Of a stretch of DNA of 64,000 nucleotides, positions 44,993 to 54,144 are shown one piece after another. The DNA is from Mesonia aquimarina. GTDB taxonomy: Bacteria; Bacteroidota; Bacteroidia; Flavobacteriales; Flavobacteriaceae. Position 1 is the stretch's first letter; each line of letters starts with the position of its first letter. The position numbers were made by a program, and so were the translations under genes. The stretch lies in NCBI RefSeq assembly GCF_003667275.1, contig NZ_RCNV01000001.1, forward strand, positions 620,001 through 684,000. Direction: 5' to 3'. The notes under the pieces were generated by a model that was not told where the DNA came from, did no database searches, and saw only the letters and a program-made list of their open reading frames with translations.

Positions 44993-45619
44993 ATGGATGA
45001 ATTAGAATTATTAAAAAAAGATTGGAAGAAGCAAGAAAGTAGTCTTCCGCATTATAAAGCAAAGGAGCTTTACCCTATGTTATTGAAAAAATCTTCTTCA
45101 ATCGTAAAGTGGATTTTTATTATTAGCATTATAGAACTTGGTTTAGGGATTATATTAAACATCTTTATGATGGATGATAATTTCTGGAAAGAATTAGAAA
45201 ATATGCATCTTAAAACCGTTACAATTATCATATACTGTTTAAGCTATTTAATTACAGGCTTTTTCATTTATAAGTTTTATAAAAATTTTAAATCAATCTC
45301 TACAACAGACAACGCCTCTAGATTAATGCGTAATATTTTAAAGACAAGAAGAGTTGTAAAACATTACATTTTATATGTTCTGATTTCTGCTGGAATTACC
45401 GGTTTATTATTTTTTATCTTTACTTTCATTTACCCACCCGAAGGCATAGAATTAAACCCTGAATCTATCAATTGGTTCAAAATTATAGCCATTGGCGTTT
45501 TTATGATAACCATATTTTTGTTAATTCTTTGGGGTATTTATTCTCTTGTCTATGGAATTTTACTTAAAAAATTGAAACAAAATTACCGTGAAATAAAAAA
45601 GCTGGAAATGCAAAGTTGA
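44993..45619 (+). CDS. Membrane protein companion of ECF sigma factor
   Basis: This 208-residue protein has four hydrophobic helices at about 37-60, 72-95, 118-142 and 157-187. The N-terminus is MDELELLKKDWKKQESSLP, a form repeated in flavobacterial proteins encoded right after ECF sigma factors. That amphipathic start may contact the sigma factor. An anti-sigma-like or sensor role is inferred from position; there is no anti-sigma domain I can name. Confidence 0.7.
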   Translation: MDELELLKKDWKKQESSLPHYKAKELYPMLLKKSSSIVKWIFIISIIELGLGIILNIFMMDDNFWKELENMHLKTVTIIIYCLSYLITGFFIYKFYKNFKSISTTDNASRLMRNILKTRRVVKHYILYVLISAGITGLLFFIFTFIYPPEGIELNPESINWFKIIAIGVFMITIFLLILWGIYSLVYGILLKKLKQNYREIKKLEMQS

Positions 45620-45660
45620 TAAAATGTCTTATTTATTTTAGCTCTTTGTTAGAATCAATT

Positions 45661-45674
45661 ATAGCAATTGCTAT
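45661..45674. other. Short palindrome between convergent genes (possible weak terminator)
   Basis: ATAGCAATTGCTAT is a perfect 14-base palindrome followed on the + strand by TTATATTTTTTTA. It may end transcription of the sigma operon. It directly adjoins the stop codon of the convergent orphan gene. Confidence 0.35.
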
Positions 45675-46667
45675 TTATATTTTTTTATTTGCATTTTCAA
45701 TTAAATCTTCGATAAACTTCTCAACATTTCTAAAAAGTTTGATTTTTTTTCTTTCAGGATATGGGTTATAAAGTTCTACTGTAGGCAATTCTGTTTCATA
45801 AATTGCGTTTATAAACTCCATTTCTTTTGGATATTTATAAAATACTTTTCCTTTTGGAAAATTGTTCTCTTTTTGCCATTGTTCAAATTTGTTTGAAAAG
45901 CAATGATGATTTGGTTGTTTTATTTCTTCAAACAACTCTTGATTCACAATCATCGCGAAACGATACATTCCATTAATTTCATATGCAAAATACTTTTCAA
46001 GCTTATTATTTAACTTATTAACAGAATGTTCCATTTTTTGGTATGAAGTACATAGTCCTTGCAAGGAATTACTAGCGTCTTTGGCGTCATTATTGATCAA
46101 AGCTTTAAAATATTGAATGGTGTATTTTTCCCAACCTATATTTTTTTTCGACAGGAACTTGTTTGCTTTTTCAAGTGCTTCGTCCTGAAATTGCTTCTGC
46201 TCGTAATAAAGTACTTTTAGCAAGTTTACTGAAACTTCTGTGTAAAATTTGCCTTTGGATTGAGGCAGATCTTTAGGAAAGAAATAATCTATAATAGAAA
46301 AATCGTTACAAGAAAATGAACTAAAAGCATCGAAAAGAACATTGCAATGATCAGTTCCGCTTGCTAAAATACTTCTGTTTAATAACTTTTGTCTTGACGT
46401 TTGAAACAGAACATCATTAAGATTTTTAAAATCAAAGTTTTGATACAAATTATAAAATCCAAAGTCATTTATTGTTTTAGCTAAGCGAATAAATCCCTTT
46501 GTCCTCTTTATTTCATCTTCTTTGTCTTTTAAAAAATTTTTATAAAAATTATAGTTGTGAGCATCAAATTCTTTCCAAGTTTTTGGCGGGTAGTAATAGC
46601 CAAATTTTTTGAAGCTTTCATCTGCTAATTCTTTATATGTTTCAAGAAATTTTTCAGCATTGCTCAT
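45675..46667 (-). CDS. Orphan helical protein, possibly an Imm49-like immunity protein
   Basis: This 330-residue, mostly helical cytoplasmic protein has no signal peptide. It is rich in Phe, Tyr, Lys and Asn (FYKNFLKDKEDEIKR, YFAYEINGMYRFA). The overall look and the NGMYRFA-type segment vaguely recall Imm49-type immunity proteins, but I cannot verify that and no toxin gene lies beside it. Its codons look AT-rich. A clean Shine-Dalgarno, AGGAG (complement of 46675-46679), lies seven bases before the start, which is unusual in Bacteroidota and hints at foreign origin. Confidence 0.55.
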   Translation of the reverse strand: MSNAEKFLETYKELADESFKKFGYYYPPKTWKEFDAHNYNFYKNFLKDKEDEIKRTKGFIRLAKTINDFGFYNLYQNFDFKNLNDVLFQTSRQKLLNRSILASGTDHCNVLFDAFSSFSCNDFSIIDYFFPKDLPQSKGKFYTEVSVNLLKVLYYEQKQFQDEALEKANKFLSKKNIGWEKYTIQYFKALINNDAKDASNSLQGLCTSYQKMEHSVNKLNNKLEKYFAYEINGMYRFAMIVNQELFEEIKQPNHHCFSNKFEQWQKENNFPKGKVFYKYPKEMEFINAIYETELPTVELYNPYPERKKIKLFRNVEKFIEDLIENANKKI

Positions 46668-46674
46668 TTTTATT

Positions 46675-46679
46675 CTCCT
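46675..46679 (-). promoter_or_regulatory. Strong Shine-Dalgarno (AGGAG) before the orphan gene
   Basis: On the minus strand CAGGAGAATAAAA precedes the ATG at 46667, with seven bases between AGGAG and the start. Most other starts in the window lack such a motif. Confidence 0.6.
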
Positions 46680-46724
46680 GTATTTTTTTCAGTAGTGTTT
46701 GTAAATTACAGTTTACTCATCATT

Positions 46725-47534
46725 TTACTCTTTATAACTCCAACGGCGCATTTCGTTAAGCTCTTCTTGAATTTTTAGTTCTTTCTCAGAGATAACTTTC
46801 AAGAATGAAGGGTGCTGCTCGATAGCATATTCTAATTTTTCGATGATACTATCTACAGACTCATTATCATAATCAAACTCTAGAGGTTCTTTTATCACCA
46901 TAGATTGTAAAATTCCTCTTTTCTTTATGCGTATACCTTTTTTATCGAAAGAGCGTCTAAAACCATCAATAACAATAGGTACAACAACGGGTTGATATTT
47001 CCTAATAATATGTGCCGTTCCTTTTCTAAGTGGTCTCCAAGGTTTTGTTGTTCCTTGTGGAAAAGTTATCACCCAACCATCGTCTAAGGCTTTACCGATA
47101 CTGGTAATGTCACTCATTTTTACTTGTCTATTGACTTCTTTTCCTTTTTCTCGCCAAGTTCTTTCAACTGAAATTGAGCCAGCATAAGCCAAAATACGAG
47201 CCAATAAACCAGATTTCATTGTTTCTTTTGCAGCTATATAATATACATTTAACTTAGGATTCCATAAGTAACTTACATTCTTTATAGAATTTCCTCTTCC
47301 GCTTAAACTAGCATTAAATACATGAAACATTGCTACCACATCGGCAAAATAAGTTTGGTGATTAGAAACAAATAGAACGTTTTTATCAGGTAGACTTTTT
47401 ATGATCTCTGAGCCTTCAATTTTAAGTTCATTAAAACCTCGGTAGCGCCGATGTGTCATGGCACCCAAAATTCTAATAAGCCATTTTTTTATAAAAAGTA
47501 TATGTCCGAAAGGATTTTTTTTGAATAATCCCAT
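46725..47534 (-). CDS. 1-acyl-sn-glycerol-3-phosphate acyltransferase (PlsC family)
   Basis: This 269-residue acyltransferase has the catalytic HX4D motif in SNHQTYFAD, a glycerol-phosphate-binding FPQGTTKPWRPLRKG block, and a PVVVPIVIDG segment. It esterifies lysophosphatidate at the inner membrane to make phosphatidic acid. The membrane-near N-terminus is short and basic. It lies 47 bases downstream of the Nudix gene on the same strand and may be co-transcribed with it. Confidence 0.88.
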   Translation of the reverse strand: MGLFKKNPFGHILFIKKWLIRILGAMTHRRYRGFNELKIEGSEIIKSLPDKNVLFVSNHQTYFADVVAMFHVFNASLSGRGNSIKNVSYLWNPKLNVYYIAAKETMKSGLLARILAYAGSISVERTWREKGKEVNRQVKMSDITSIGKALDDGWVITFPQGTTKPWRPLRKGTAHIIRKYQPVVVPIVIDGFRRSFDKKGIRIKKRGILQSMVIKEPLEFDYDNESVDSIIEKLEYAIEQHPSFLKVISEKELKIQEELNEMRRWSYKE

Positions 47535-47581
47535 AAGTTTTTTTAGATTTTTAGAGCCGTCAAATATACAAATTTCAATTT

Positions 47582-48223
47582 TTAAAGTACTTTATTCAGC
47601 ATAAGCTTTATTTCACTGAGCATCATTGCTGTAGCACCCCAAACTACATGATTATTTAATAAAAAAGCCGGCACACTTACATTTTGTGCATATGATGTAG
47701 ACAGTTTTTTTGTAATAAGGTTTGAATGATCTAAAAAATCGGTGAGTTTTATTTCTAAAATTTCTTCTACTTCTGTTTCTTGACGAATAAAATCTGGAGT
47801 ATTTTCTGAAATTCCTAAAAAGGGTTGTACCCAAAAATTAGATGGCGGAATATAAATTTCAGTTAATTCTTTTAAGATCTGTATTTGCTCTGGTCTTACG
47901 CCAATTTCTTCAAAAGTTTCGCGTATGGCGGTTTCTTCTAAATTCTTATCGGTTTTTTCTACTCTTCCTCCGGGAAAACCAATTTGTGCAGAATGAACAC
48001 CTTTATAGGTTTTTCTTAAAATTAAAACAAGATGAGTTTCTTCGGTTTTATCAGGGTAAAAAAGTGCTAAGACTGCGGCCTGTTTTGGGTTAGCCTTTTC
48101 CAATGGAGCTCTTTCTAATTCTTTATGTCTAAATTCTGGCACCATTTCTAGGTGCGCTTTTTCTCCAATACGATCAATTTTTTCTATTTTTGAAACAGAT
48201 TTTTTAAACTCTGAAAATGTCAT
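47582..48223 (-). CDS. Nudix hydrolase, CoA pyrophosphatase type
   Basis: This 213-residue protein has the Nudix box with the RETFEEIGV core and the upstream GFPGGRVE, plus the VLILRKTYKGVHSAQIGFPG context seen in CoA diphosphatases (NudL/YeaB). It would hydrolyse CoA or its derivatives to 3',5'-ADP and phosphopantetheine. Its ATG (48221-48223) lies one base from the divergent cyclophilin ATG (48217-48219), and the two coding regions overlap by seven bases. Confidence 0.87.
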   Translation of the reverse strand: MTFSEFKKSVSKIEKIDRIGEKAHLEMVPEFRHKELERAPLEKANPKQAAVLALFYPDKTEETHLVLILRKTYKGVHSAQIGFPGGRVEKTDKNLEETAIRETFEEIGVRPEQIQILKELTEIYIPPSNFWVQPFLGISENTPDFIRQETEVEEILEIKLTDFLDHSNLITKKLSTSYAQNVSVPAFLLNNHVVWGATAMMLSEIKLMLNKVL

Positions 48224-48963
48224 TCGCTAAATACCTTATTTGCTTGTTATTTTGTACCGCTGTTTTTTACAGTTGTGAAGATACTAAAACAAAAAAAATA
48301 GATCCTAAAAAAACGGAGCTAAATAAAGAGAAAAGTAAAAAACACGATAGTTTAATTAATAGCATTAAAATTCCTGCCGGCGGAACAAAAACGAAAGTTG
48401 ATCTTGCTTCTATAGAATATCTTGAACAAGAAGAGTTAATTCCGTTTTTAAAAAATTATGGTCAAAAGAATGCTGAAGATTTAGTATTAATCTCTACTTC
48501 TTTTGGAGAAATTAAAGTGAAACTCTATAAAGATACACCTTTACATCGCGCTAACTTTATTCGTTTGGTGAAGATGGGTTATTTTGATACTACTTTTTTT
48601 CATCGTGTTGCAAAAGATTTTGTTATTCAGGGTGGAAATAGTGATCGTGTGGCAACTACTAAAGTAAGAAATCGAGTGGGTTCTTATTTAATTCCGAGTG
48701 AATTTCATCAAAAATATCGTCATACTAGAGGTGCTTTTTCTGCTGCAAAATACAGCGAACAAAATGTAAGTAAAGCTTCTTCACCTTTTGAATTTTTTAT
48801 TGTTCAGAGCAAGCGTGGAGCTCATCATTTAGACGATGATCATACAGTTTTTGGAGAAGTAATTAGCGGAATGGAGGTAGTAGATAAAATTGCTCAAGTT
48901 AAAGTGGATAACAAAGAATGGCCGGAAGAAAATGTTGAAATGAACATAGAAATTATTCATTAA
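48217..48963 (+). CDS. Cyclophilin-type peptidyl-prolyl isomerase lipoprotein
   Basis: This 248-residue protein has a lipoprotein signal, MSFAKYLICLLFCTAVFYSC, with cysteine at residue 20, followed by a Lys-rich linker. The cyclophilin domain (about 85-245) has FHRVAKDFVIQGG and HLDDDHTVFGEVISGMEVVDKI. The core FHRV and IQGG residues are retained. It would assist folding of exported proteins. The start is fixed by the lipobox, so the seven-base overlap with the divergent Nudix gene is probably real. The end overlaps the convergent TRIC gene by 11 bases. Confidence 0.88.
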   Translation: MSFAKYLICLLFCTAVFYSCEDTKTKKIDPKKTELNKEKSKKHDSLINSIKIPAGGTKTKVDLASIEYLEQEELIPFLKNYGQKNAEDLVLISTSFGEIKVKLYKDTPLHRANFIRLVKMGYFDTTFFHRVAKDFVIQGGNSDRVATTKVRNRVGSYLIPSEFHQKYRHTRGAFSAAKYSEQNVSKASSPFEFFIVQSKRGAHHLDDDHTVFGEVISGMEVVDKIAQVKVDNKEWPEENVEMNIEIIH

Positions 48964-49573
48964 GCTCTTTTTTACTATAAATTGATGGCAATTGTAATTT
49001 AAAATAAACAGCCAATAAGCGTACTAAAATCACTACAATTCCCGAAGCAATAAAGATTACACCTTCCAAAAAACCGAATTGTAATAGAATGAAATAAGTT
49101 ATCCCGCCTAAGATGCATGCTGTTGCATAAATTTCTTTTCTAAAAATTACCGGAATATCATTACATAAAATATCACGAATTACACCACCAAAACAAGCTG
49201 TTGTTGTGCCGAGAGCAACACAAACAATAGGAGATAAATCTGCAGCAAGTCCTTTTTCCACTCCAAGAACGGTGTATAATCCAATCCCAATGGTATCAAA
49301 CAAAAATAAAGATCTTCTAAAATAGTTTAATTTTTTTCTGAAAATAACAGCTAAAATTGTGGTTGCAATAATAACGTAAACATAGGTCATATTTCGCATC
49401 CAGGCTACAGGAGTTCCTATAAGTAAATCGCGCAAAGTACCACCACCCACTGAAGTTACAAAAGCTATAATTAATATTCCGAAAGCGTCCATACGTTTTC
49501 TTAACGAACTTAAAACACCAGAAATAGAAAAGGCGACAACTCCTAAAATATCAAATAATAAAACGTAATCCAT
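48953..49573 (-). CDS. Trimeric intracellular cation (TRIC/UPF0126) channel family protein
   Basis: This 206-residue membrane protein has about seven helices. It carries the family repeats FGILIIAFVTSVGGGTLRDLL and TACFGGVIRDILCNDIPVIF, each with a conserved GGG/GGxxRD pattern. Prokaryotic TRIC proteins form trimeric potassium-permeable channels. It abuts the RDD gene by a one-base overlap (49573) and is likely co-transcribed with it. Confidence 0.88.
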   Translation of the reverse strand: MDYVLLFDILGVVAFSISGVLSSLRKRMDAFGILIIAFVTSVGGGTLRDLLIGTPVAWMRNMTYVYVIIATTILAVIFRKKLNYFRRSLFLFDTIGIGLYTVLGVEKGLAADLSPIVCVALGTTTACFGGVIRDILCNDIPVIFRKEIYATACILGGITYFILLQFGFLEGVIFIASGIVVILVRLLAVYFKLQLPSIYSKKELNE

Positions 49574-50289
49574 TAATTTTGTGTGTAATAATTGTAATCT
49601 TTAATAATGCGATTTAAAAATGCTAATGACTTTTCTTTGGGTTCAATTTCCATAACAGTTGCAACACGATTGGCTAAGGAATTAATAACGCCGTGATTTG
49701 AATTTCTTTTAGCTTTTACAAACATCGTTTTTATTTGCTGCATTTCATAGTCTGAAAAAACGGTTACCTGTGGATAAGTAGCTTCATAATCTTCTGGTAA
49801 TTCTACCAATAAAGTTTGATTCAACGACACTTGTTCCCGTTCTGAAATAACCGTAGTTTTTGCCGCAAGATCGCCAATACGTTGTCCTTTTCCGTTTAAT
49901 AAAATAGTTACTACGGCAATACCACCGCTACATAAACTAATGTCTATGATTCTTAACAACCAGCGGATTAGATATGCAGAAAAACTTGGTTTGGAACCGT
50001 CAATTTTTACAACTCGAATTCTCATTACTGCTTTTCCTAGAGATCTACCGTTCCAAAAAATTTCAAATAATAAATGATATAAAAAAGGTGGTAAACCAAA
50101 AACTAACAACATCATCCAAATTTGATTTTCCATCGTAGTGAGAAGAGTTGCTACTACAAATAACATCATTAGCTCGTAGGCAATTATTACTAAAAAATCT
50201 ACAAAGTAAGCGAGCAAACGATCACCAATACCGGCCACATTTTGTTGTATGTTGATATTTTGGGCGGTTTCTATTTGAAATTTATTCAT
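49573..50289 (-). CDS. RDD-family membrane protein
   Basis: This 238-residue protein has the RDD domain in its N-terminal ~150 residues: AGIGDRLLAYFVDFLVIIAYEL, FWNGRSLGKAVMRIRVV and GQRIGDLAAKT. The C-terminal ~90 residues are cytoplasmic and charged. RDD proteins in this context accompany the MoxR/DUF58 membrane cluster, whose first gene starts on the other strand 40 bases away. Some RDD proteins act in ion or osmotic homeostasis; the role here is inferred. Confidence 0.85.
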   Translation of the reverse strand: MNKFQIETAQNINIQQNVAGIGDRLLAYFVDFLVIIAYELMMLFVVATLLTTMENQIWMMLLVFGLPPFLYHLLFEIFWNGRSLGKAVMRIRVVKIDGSKPSFSAYLIRWLLRIIDISLCSGGIAVVTILLNGKGQRIGDLAAKTTVISEREQVSLNQTLLVELPEDYEATYPQVTVFSDYEMQQIKTMFVKAKRNSNHGVINSLANRVATVMEIEPKEKSLAFLNRIIKDYNYYTQN

Positions 50290-50329
50290 TAATATGTTTC
50301 TTTGGAAAACTAATTTTTTACGTAAAAAA

Positions 50330-51298
50330 ATGCGCGAAGCAGCTTTTGTGAAGCAAAATAAGGATAAATGGTTAAAATTTGAAAATGTTCTTTCGAATAA
50401 AATTCAAATTTCTCCAGACGAACTCTCTTCGCTATACATAGAAGTGACGGATCATTTAAGTTTTGCACAAACTTTTTACCCTAATAGCGAGACTTCACGC
50501 TATTTAAATAACATATCTTCTAAAGCGCACCAAAAGATTTATAAAACCAAAAAGGAGTCTAGAAAACGTTTTATTACTTTTTTTACAAAAGAATTTCCAC
50601 TTAGTTTTTATCAATATCAAAAACAATTATTGCTTTCTTTTTTTGTGTTTTTATTATTTGCCATTATTGGGGCGTATTCTGCTTCTCAAGATGGAGATTT
50701 TGTGCGTTCTATTTTAGGCGACGCTTATGTAAATATGACCTTAGAAAATATTGAGAATAACGATCCGATGGCGGTATATAAAGAGGCCGGAGAAATGAAC
50801 ATGTTTCTAGGAATAACAATAAACAACGTAAAAGTAGCTTTAATGGCGTTTACCTTTGGTGTTTTGTTGGGAATTGGCACACTTTTTATGATGATGCAAA
50901 ACGGAATCATGTTAGGTGCTTTCCAATATTTTTTCTACGAAAAAGGGATGCTGTGGGAATCTGCAAGAACTATTTGGATTCACGGTACTATAGAAATTTC
51001 GGTTATTATTGTAGCAGGTTGCGCAGGTTTAGTGGTTGGTAAAAGTATTCTTTTTCCGGGAACTTACACACGTTTGCAATCTTTTGTGCAAGGAACAAAA
51101 AATGGATTAAAAATAGTGATTAGTACTGTTCCTTTATTTATTATTGCAGGATTTCTAGAAGGTTTTGTAACTAGACATACCGAAATGCCAGACTGGCTTG
51201 CAATTATTATTATCAGTATTTCGTTAGCGTTTATTTTATTTTATTACGTTTTTTATCCTCATTATTTATACAAAAAATCATTACAGACTCATGAATAA
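50330..51298 (+). CDS. SpoIIM-family membrane protein (stage II sporulation protein M-like)
   Basis: The product has about 322 residues from ATG 50330; I prefer it to ATG 50294 because MREAAFVKQNKDKWLKFE is the usual beginning of flavobacterial homologs. Helices appear at about residues 95-115, 160-195, 210-245, 260-285 and 290-315. DUF95/SpoIIM proteins outside sporeformers are typically encoded with RDD, MoxR and DUF58 genes, as here. The function is probably membrane remodelling or assembly and is not established. It overlaps the next gene by eight bases. Confidence 0.8.
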   Translation: MREAAFVKQNKDKWLKFENVLSNKIQISPDELSSLYIEVTDHLSFAQTFYPNSETSRYLNNISSKAHQKIYKTKKESRKRFITFFTKEFPLSFYQYQKQLLLSFFVFLLFAIIGAYSASQDGDFVRSILGDAYVNMTLENIENNDPMAVYKEAGEMNMFLGITINNVKVALMAFTFGVLLGIGTLFMMMQNGIMLGAFQYFFYEKGMLWESARTIWIHGTIEISVIIVAGCAGLVVGKSILFPGTYTRLQSFVQGTKNGLKIVISTVPLFIIAGFLEGFVTRHTEMPDWLAIIIISISLAFILFYYVFYPHYLYKKSLQTHE

Positions 51299-52187
51299 TT
51301 CTACTTACATCAATTTTAAAAAAGAGCGAGAACTAGGCGAAATTATTAGCGATACCTTTGCTTTTATAAAACAAAATTATAAAGTTTTATTTGAAGTCTT
51401 TTTAAAAGTGCTTTGGCCAGTTCTTTTAGTGATGTTATTAGCTATTACTTACTATACTTATGTTTCACTAAATATAAGTGAAAATATTATGGTTGGGGCA
51501 AATAGTAATATGATATTAGAGAGTTTTTCTGATTTTTATTCGGGTATTTTTGTAGGTTTTGTGGTGTTAATTTTAGCAAGCTGGTTTTATTATTCATTAA
51601 TGTATGGCGCTTATCAGCACGCGATAGAATCTTATATTAAAAATGAAGGCACTATAAATATTGATGAAGTTTTACAAGGGGTAAAGCAAAATTGGGCAAG
51701 TTTTTTAGGACTTAGTTTTTTATCTTGGTTACTTATTTTAATTGGATTTTTTATATGTATTCTGCCCGGTATTTATGTCTCCGTTCCGTTTAGCATGTTA
51801 TTTTCTATTTTAGTTTTTAATAAATTGGGCGTTTCAGAATCTATTTCATATAGTTTTTCGCTTATTAAAGGAAATTGGTGGACCACTTTTTTTACCTTCT
51901 TTGTTATTTCACTTATTTACGGATTAATAGGGTTTGTTTTTGATCTCCCCGCTGTAATTTATAGCCTATTCAAAGGCTTTGTTGCAGGAGATTCTGGTAC
52001 TTTAGCAGACCCAGATTTTATGTTTGATTGGATTTATCTCACACTTAACATTCTTGGTAGCTTAGCAAAGTATCTATTGTATCCAATTGTTATTATTGGC
52101 ACTATTTTTATGTTCTTTAATTTGAATGAAAAAAAGAACCAAACCGGAACGTACGAAACCATAGAATCTTTAGGAAACAACAAATAA
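51291..52187 (+). CDS. Multi-pass membrane protein in the MoxR/DUF58 cluster
   Basis: This 298-residue protein has about six hydrophobic helices (residues ~40-65, 85-110, 140-170, 175-195, 200-225, 250-280). The soluble N-terminus reads NFKKERELGEIISDTFAFI. It follows the SpoIIM gene with an eight-base overlap and ends directly at the DUF4129 gene. Similar proteins without a settled name occupy this slot in flavobacterial clusters. Confidence 0.75.
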   Translation: MNNSTYINFKKERELGEIISDTFAFIKQNYKVLFEVFLKVLWPVLLVMLLAITYYTYVSLNISENIMVGANSNMILESFSDFYSGIFVGFVVLILASWFYYSLMYGAYQHAIESYIKNEGTINIDEVLQGVKQNWASFLGLSFLSWLLILIGFFICILPGIYVSVPFSMLFSILVFNKLGVSESISYSFSLIKGNWWTTFFTFFVISLIYGLIGFVFDLPAVIYSLFKGFVAGDSGTLADPDFMFDWIYLTLNILGSLAKYLLYPIVIIGTIFMFFNLNEKKNQTGTYETIESLGNNK

Positions 52188-52949
52188 ATGCGTTTTTACC
52201 TGCTTTTTTTCTTATTTATTTTTACTTCAAGTAATTTTTACGCACAAGAAGTAGATTCTATTATTGTAGGTCAAGAAGTAAAATATGATGATCAAACTTT
52301 ATTAGAGCCGGTTGTTTTTGATGAAGAAAGAATAGCATCTTATAAAAACGATGATGATTTTAATTACATAGAAAAAAATACAGAACTTAGTTGGTGGCAA
52401 CGATTTAAAAATTGGTTAAGTAATCTTTGGCGAAGATTTATCTTTTGGTTAGTAGGCGATTATTCTCCGGGAGGCTTAGTGGCTTTTTTGGTTAAGGTTG
52501 CACCTTATGTAATTATTACCGCTATTTTAGGGTTTATTGTTTGGTTATTTATTAAATTAAATCCGGCGATGAATCTTACTAAAAAAGCAAAGACTCCTGA
52601 TGTAATTTTATCTGAAGAAGAAAAAATAATAACACAAGAAAATATTCCCTCACTTATAAAAGAGGCTTTAAAAAACAATGATTACCGATTGGCAGTGCGG
52701 TATTATTACTTACTGATTTTAAAAGAATTAAAGGAAAAAGAAATAATTGATTACCAATTTCAAAAAACCAATCACGAATATATAGTTGAAATAAGTACAG
52801 AAAAACTACGTGAAAATTTTGATCAAATTACACGTTTATACGATTTTATTTGGTACGGAAATTTTTCAGTCAGTAAAGAAGATTATGCACTAGCCAAGCA
52901 AGCTTTTGAGAGCATGCAAAAAAATATAAAACAACAGGCAAATGAATAA
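52188..52949 (+). CDS. DUF4129-domain membrane protein
   Basis: This 253-residue protein has a signal-like N-terminus (about 1-20, FYA-QEVDS), a Trp-rich segment SWWQRFKNWLSNLWRRFIFW, one helix at about 105-125 and a cytoplasmic C-terminal DUF4129 domain with NNDYRLAVRYYYLLILKEL. DUF4129 occurs with transglutaminase-like and DUF58/MoxR systems. It starts right after the preceding stop and overlaps the DUF4350 gene by eight bases. Confidence 0.82.
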   Translation: MRFYLLFFLFIFTSSNFYAQEVDSIIVGQEVKYDDQTLLEPVVFDEERIASYKNDDDFNYIEKNTELSWWQRFKNWLSNLWRRFIFWLVGDYSPGGLVAFLVKVAPYVIITAILGFIVWLFIKLNPAMNLTKKAKTPDVILSEEEKIITQENIPSLIKEALKNNDYRLAVRYYYLLILKELKEKEIIDYQFQKTNHEYIVEISTEKLRENFDQITRLYDFIWYGNFSVSKEDYALAKQAFESMQKNIKQQANE

Positions 52950-54144
52950 AAGCTATAAAATAGTAATCGGGCTGTTTATTGCATTGCTGGGTTTTTTGGT
53001 GTTTTTAGAAGCTAGTAAACCAGAACCTGTAAATTGGTTTCCGTCTTATGCAGAAACAGATAAAATTCCATTAGGAACCTATATTTTTTACGAAAATCTT
53101 TCAGAAAAGGCGCAAGATATTCAACCAATGTTTCAATCGCCTTACATTCATTTAAGCGATAGTTTAAAAAATGGAACCTATTTTTTTATCAGTAATAGTA
53201 TTTATATTGATGATGCCGAACTTGATAAATTATTAGCTTGGGTAGAAAAAGGAAATCAAGTTTTTATAGCGGCAGATAATTTTCAAGGTAATCTTTTAGA
53301 TACGCTAAACATAGAACAACGCGCACGCATACAAACCGACGATCTTACTAGTCATCCGCAAGTAAATTTGGTAAATCCAGCACTAAAAAGTAAAGATGCA
53401 TACGAGTTTACGCATAATAAAGACCTTATGTTTTTTCGGGAAATAGATACGGCAAACCAGACAGTTTTAGGTGTTGCAAATCTTAAAGAAGAAAACAATG
53501 TTATAAAAAAACCTTTAGTAAATTTTATAAAAGCACCTTTTGGTAAAGGAGAAATTTTATTACACTCTTCTCCAGAAATTTTTAGTAACTATTTTATGCT
53601 TACTAAAAATAATTACCAATATGTTGAAAATGTTTTAGCGTATATAAATTTAAACAACACTATTTTTTGGGATAAAAACTATAAACCCGGAAAAGTAATT
53701 CACACCTCGCCACTTTATATTTTATTCAGCAATCGCTATTTAAAATGGGCATATTATTTTGTGATAATTGGTGCAATTTTGTTTGTATTTTTTGAAGGAA
53801 AACGAAAGCAAAAAAGTATTAAAATAATTCCGCCATTAAAAAATCAAACCTACGATTATACTAGGACAGTTGCAGGTATGTATCTAGATAAAAAAGATCA
53901 TAAAGCAATTGCCGAAAAACAAATTGAATATTTACTGTATTTCATTAGAACAGGTTTACGTACCGATACCGGAAAAATTAATGATGAATTTTATCTAACC
54001 TTAGCCGAACGCACCAAAAATAAATTAGAAGAGGTTAAAGCACTTTTTAATTTTATTGAAAAAATTCAGCAAAAACCAAAAATTTCTAAGGAAGAATTAC
54101 TGTCGCTACATAAAAAAATCAGCACTTTTAAACAAAACACATAA
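52942..54144 (+). CDS. DUF4350-domain protein
   Basis: This 400-residue protein has an N-terminal helix (about 5-22), an extracytoplasmic DUF4350 domain (about 40-240; GTYFFISNSIYIDD, GNQVFIAADNF, FGKGEILLHSSPEIFSNYF), a second helix at about 270-285 and a cytoplasmic tail. The domain has an alpha/beta, GATase-like fold by family description, without catalytic residues that I can name. It ends in a TAATG junction with moxR. Its constant neighbourhood with MoxR and DUF58 suggests a membrane complex. Confidence 0.82.
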   Translation: MNKSYKIVIGLFIALLGFLVFLEASKPEPVNWFPSYAETDKIPLGTYIFYENLSEKAQDIQPMFQSPYIHLSDSLKNGTYFFISNSIYIDDAELDKLLAWVEKGNQVFIAADNFQGNLLDTLNIEQRARIQTDDLTSHPQVNLVNPALKSKDAYEFTHNKDLMFFREIDTANQTVLGVANLKEENNVIKKPLVNFIKAPFGKGEILLHSSPEIFSNYFMLTKNNYQYVENVLAYINLNNTIFWDKNYKPGKVIHTSPLYILFSNRYLKWAYYFVIIGAILFVFFEGKRKQKSIKIIPPLKNQTYDYTRTVAGMYLDKKDHKAIAEKQIEYLLYFIRTGLRTDTGKINDEFYLTLAERTKNKLEEVKALFNFIEKIQQKPKISKEELLSLHKKISTFKQNT

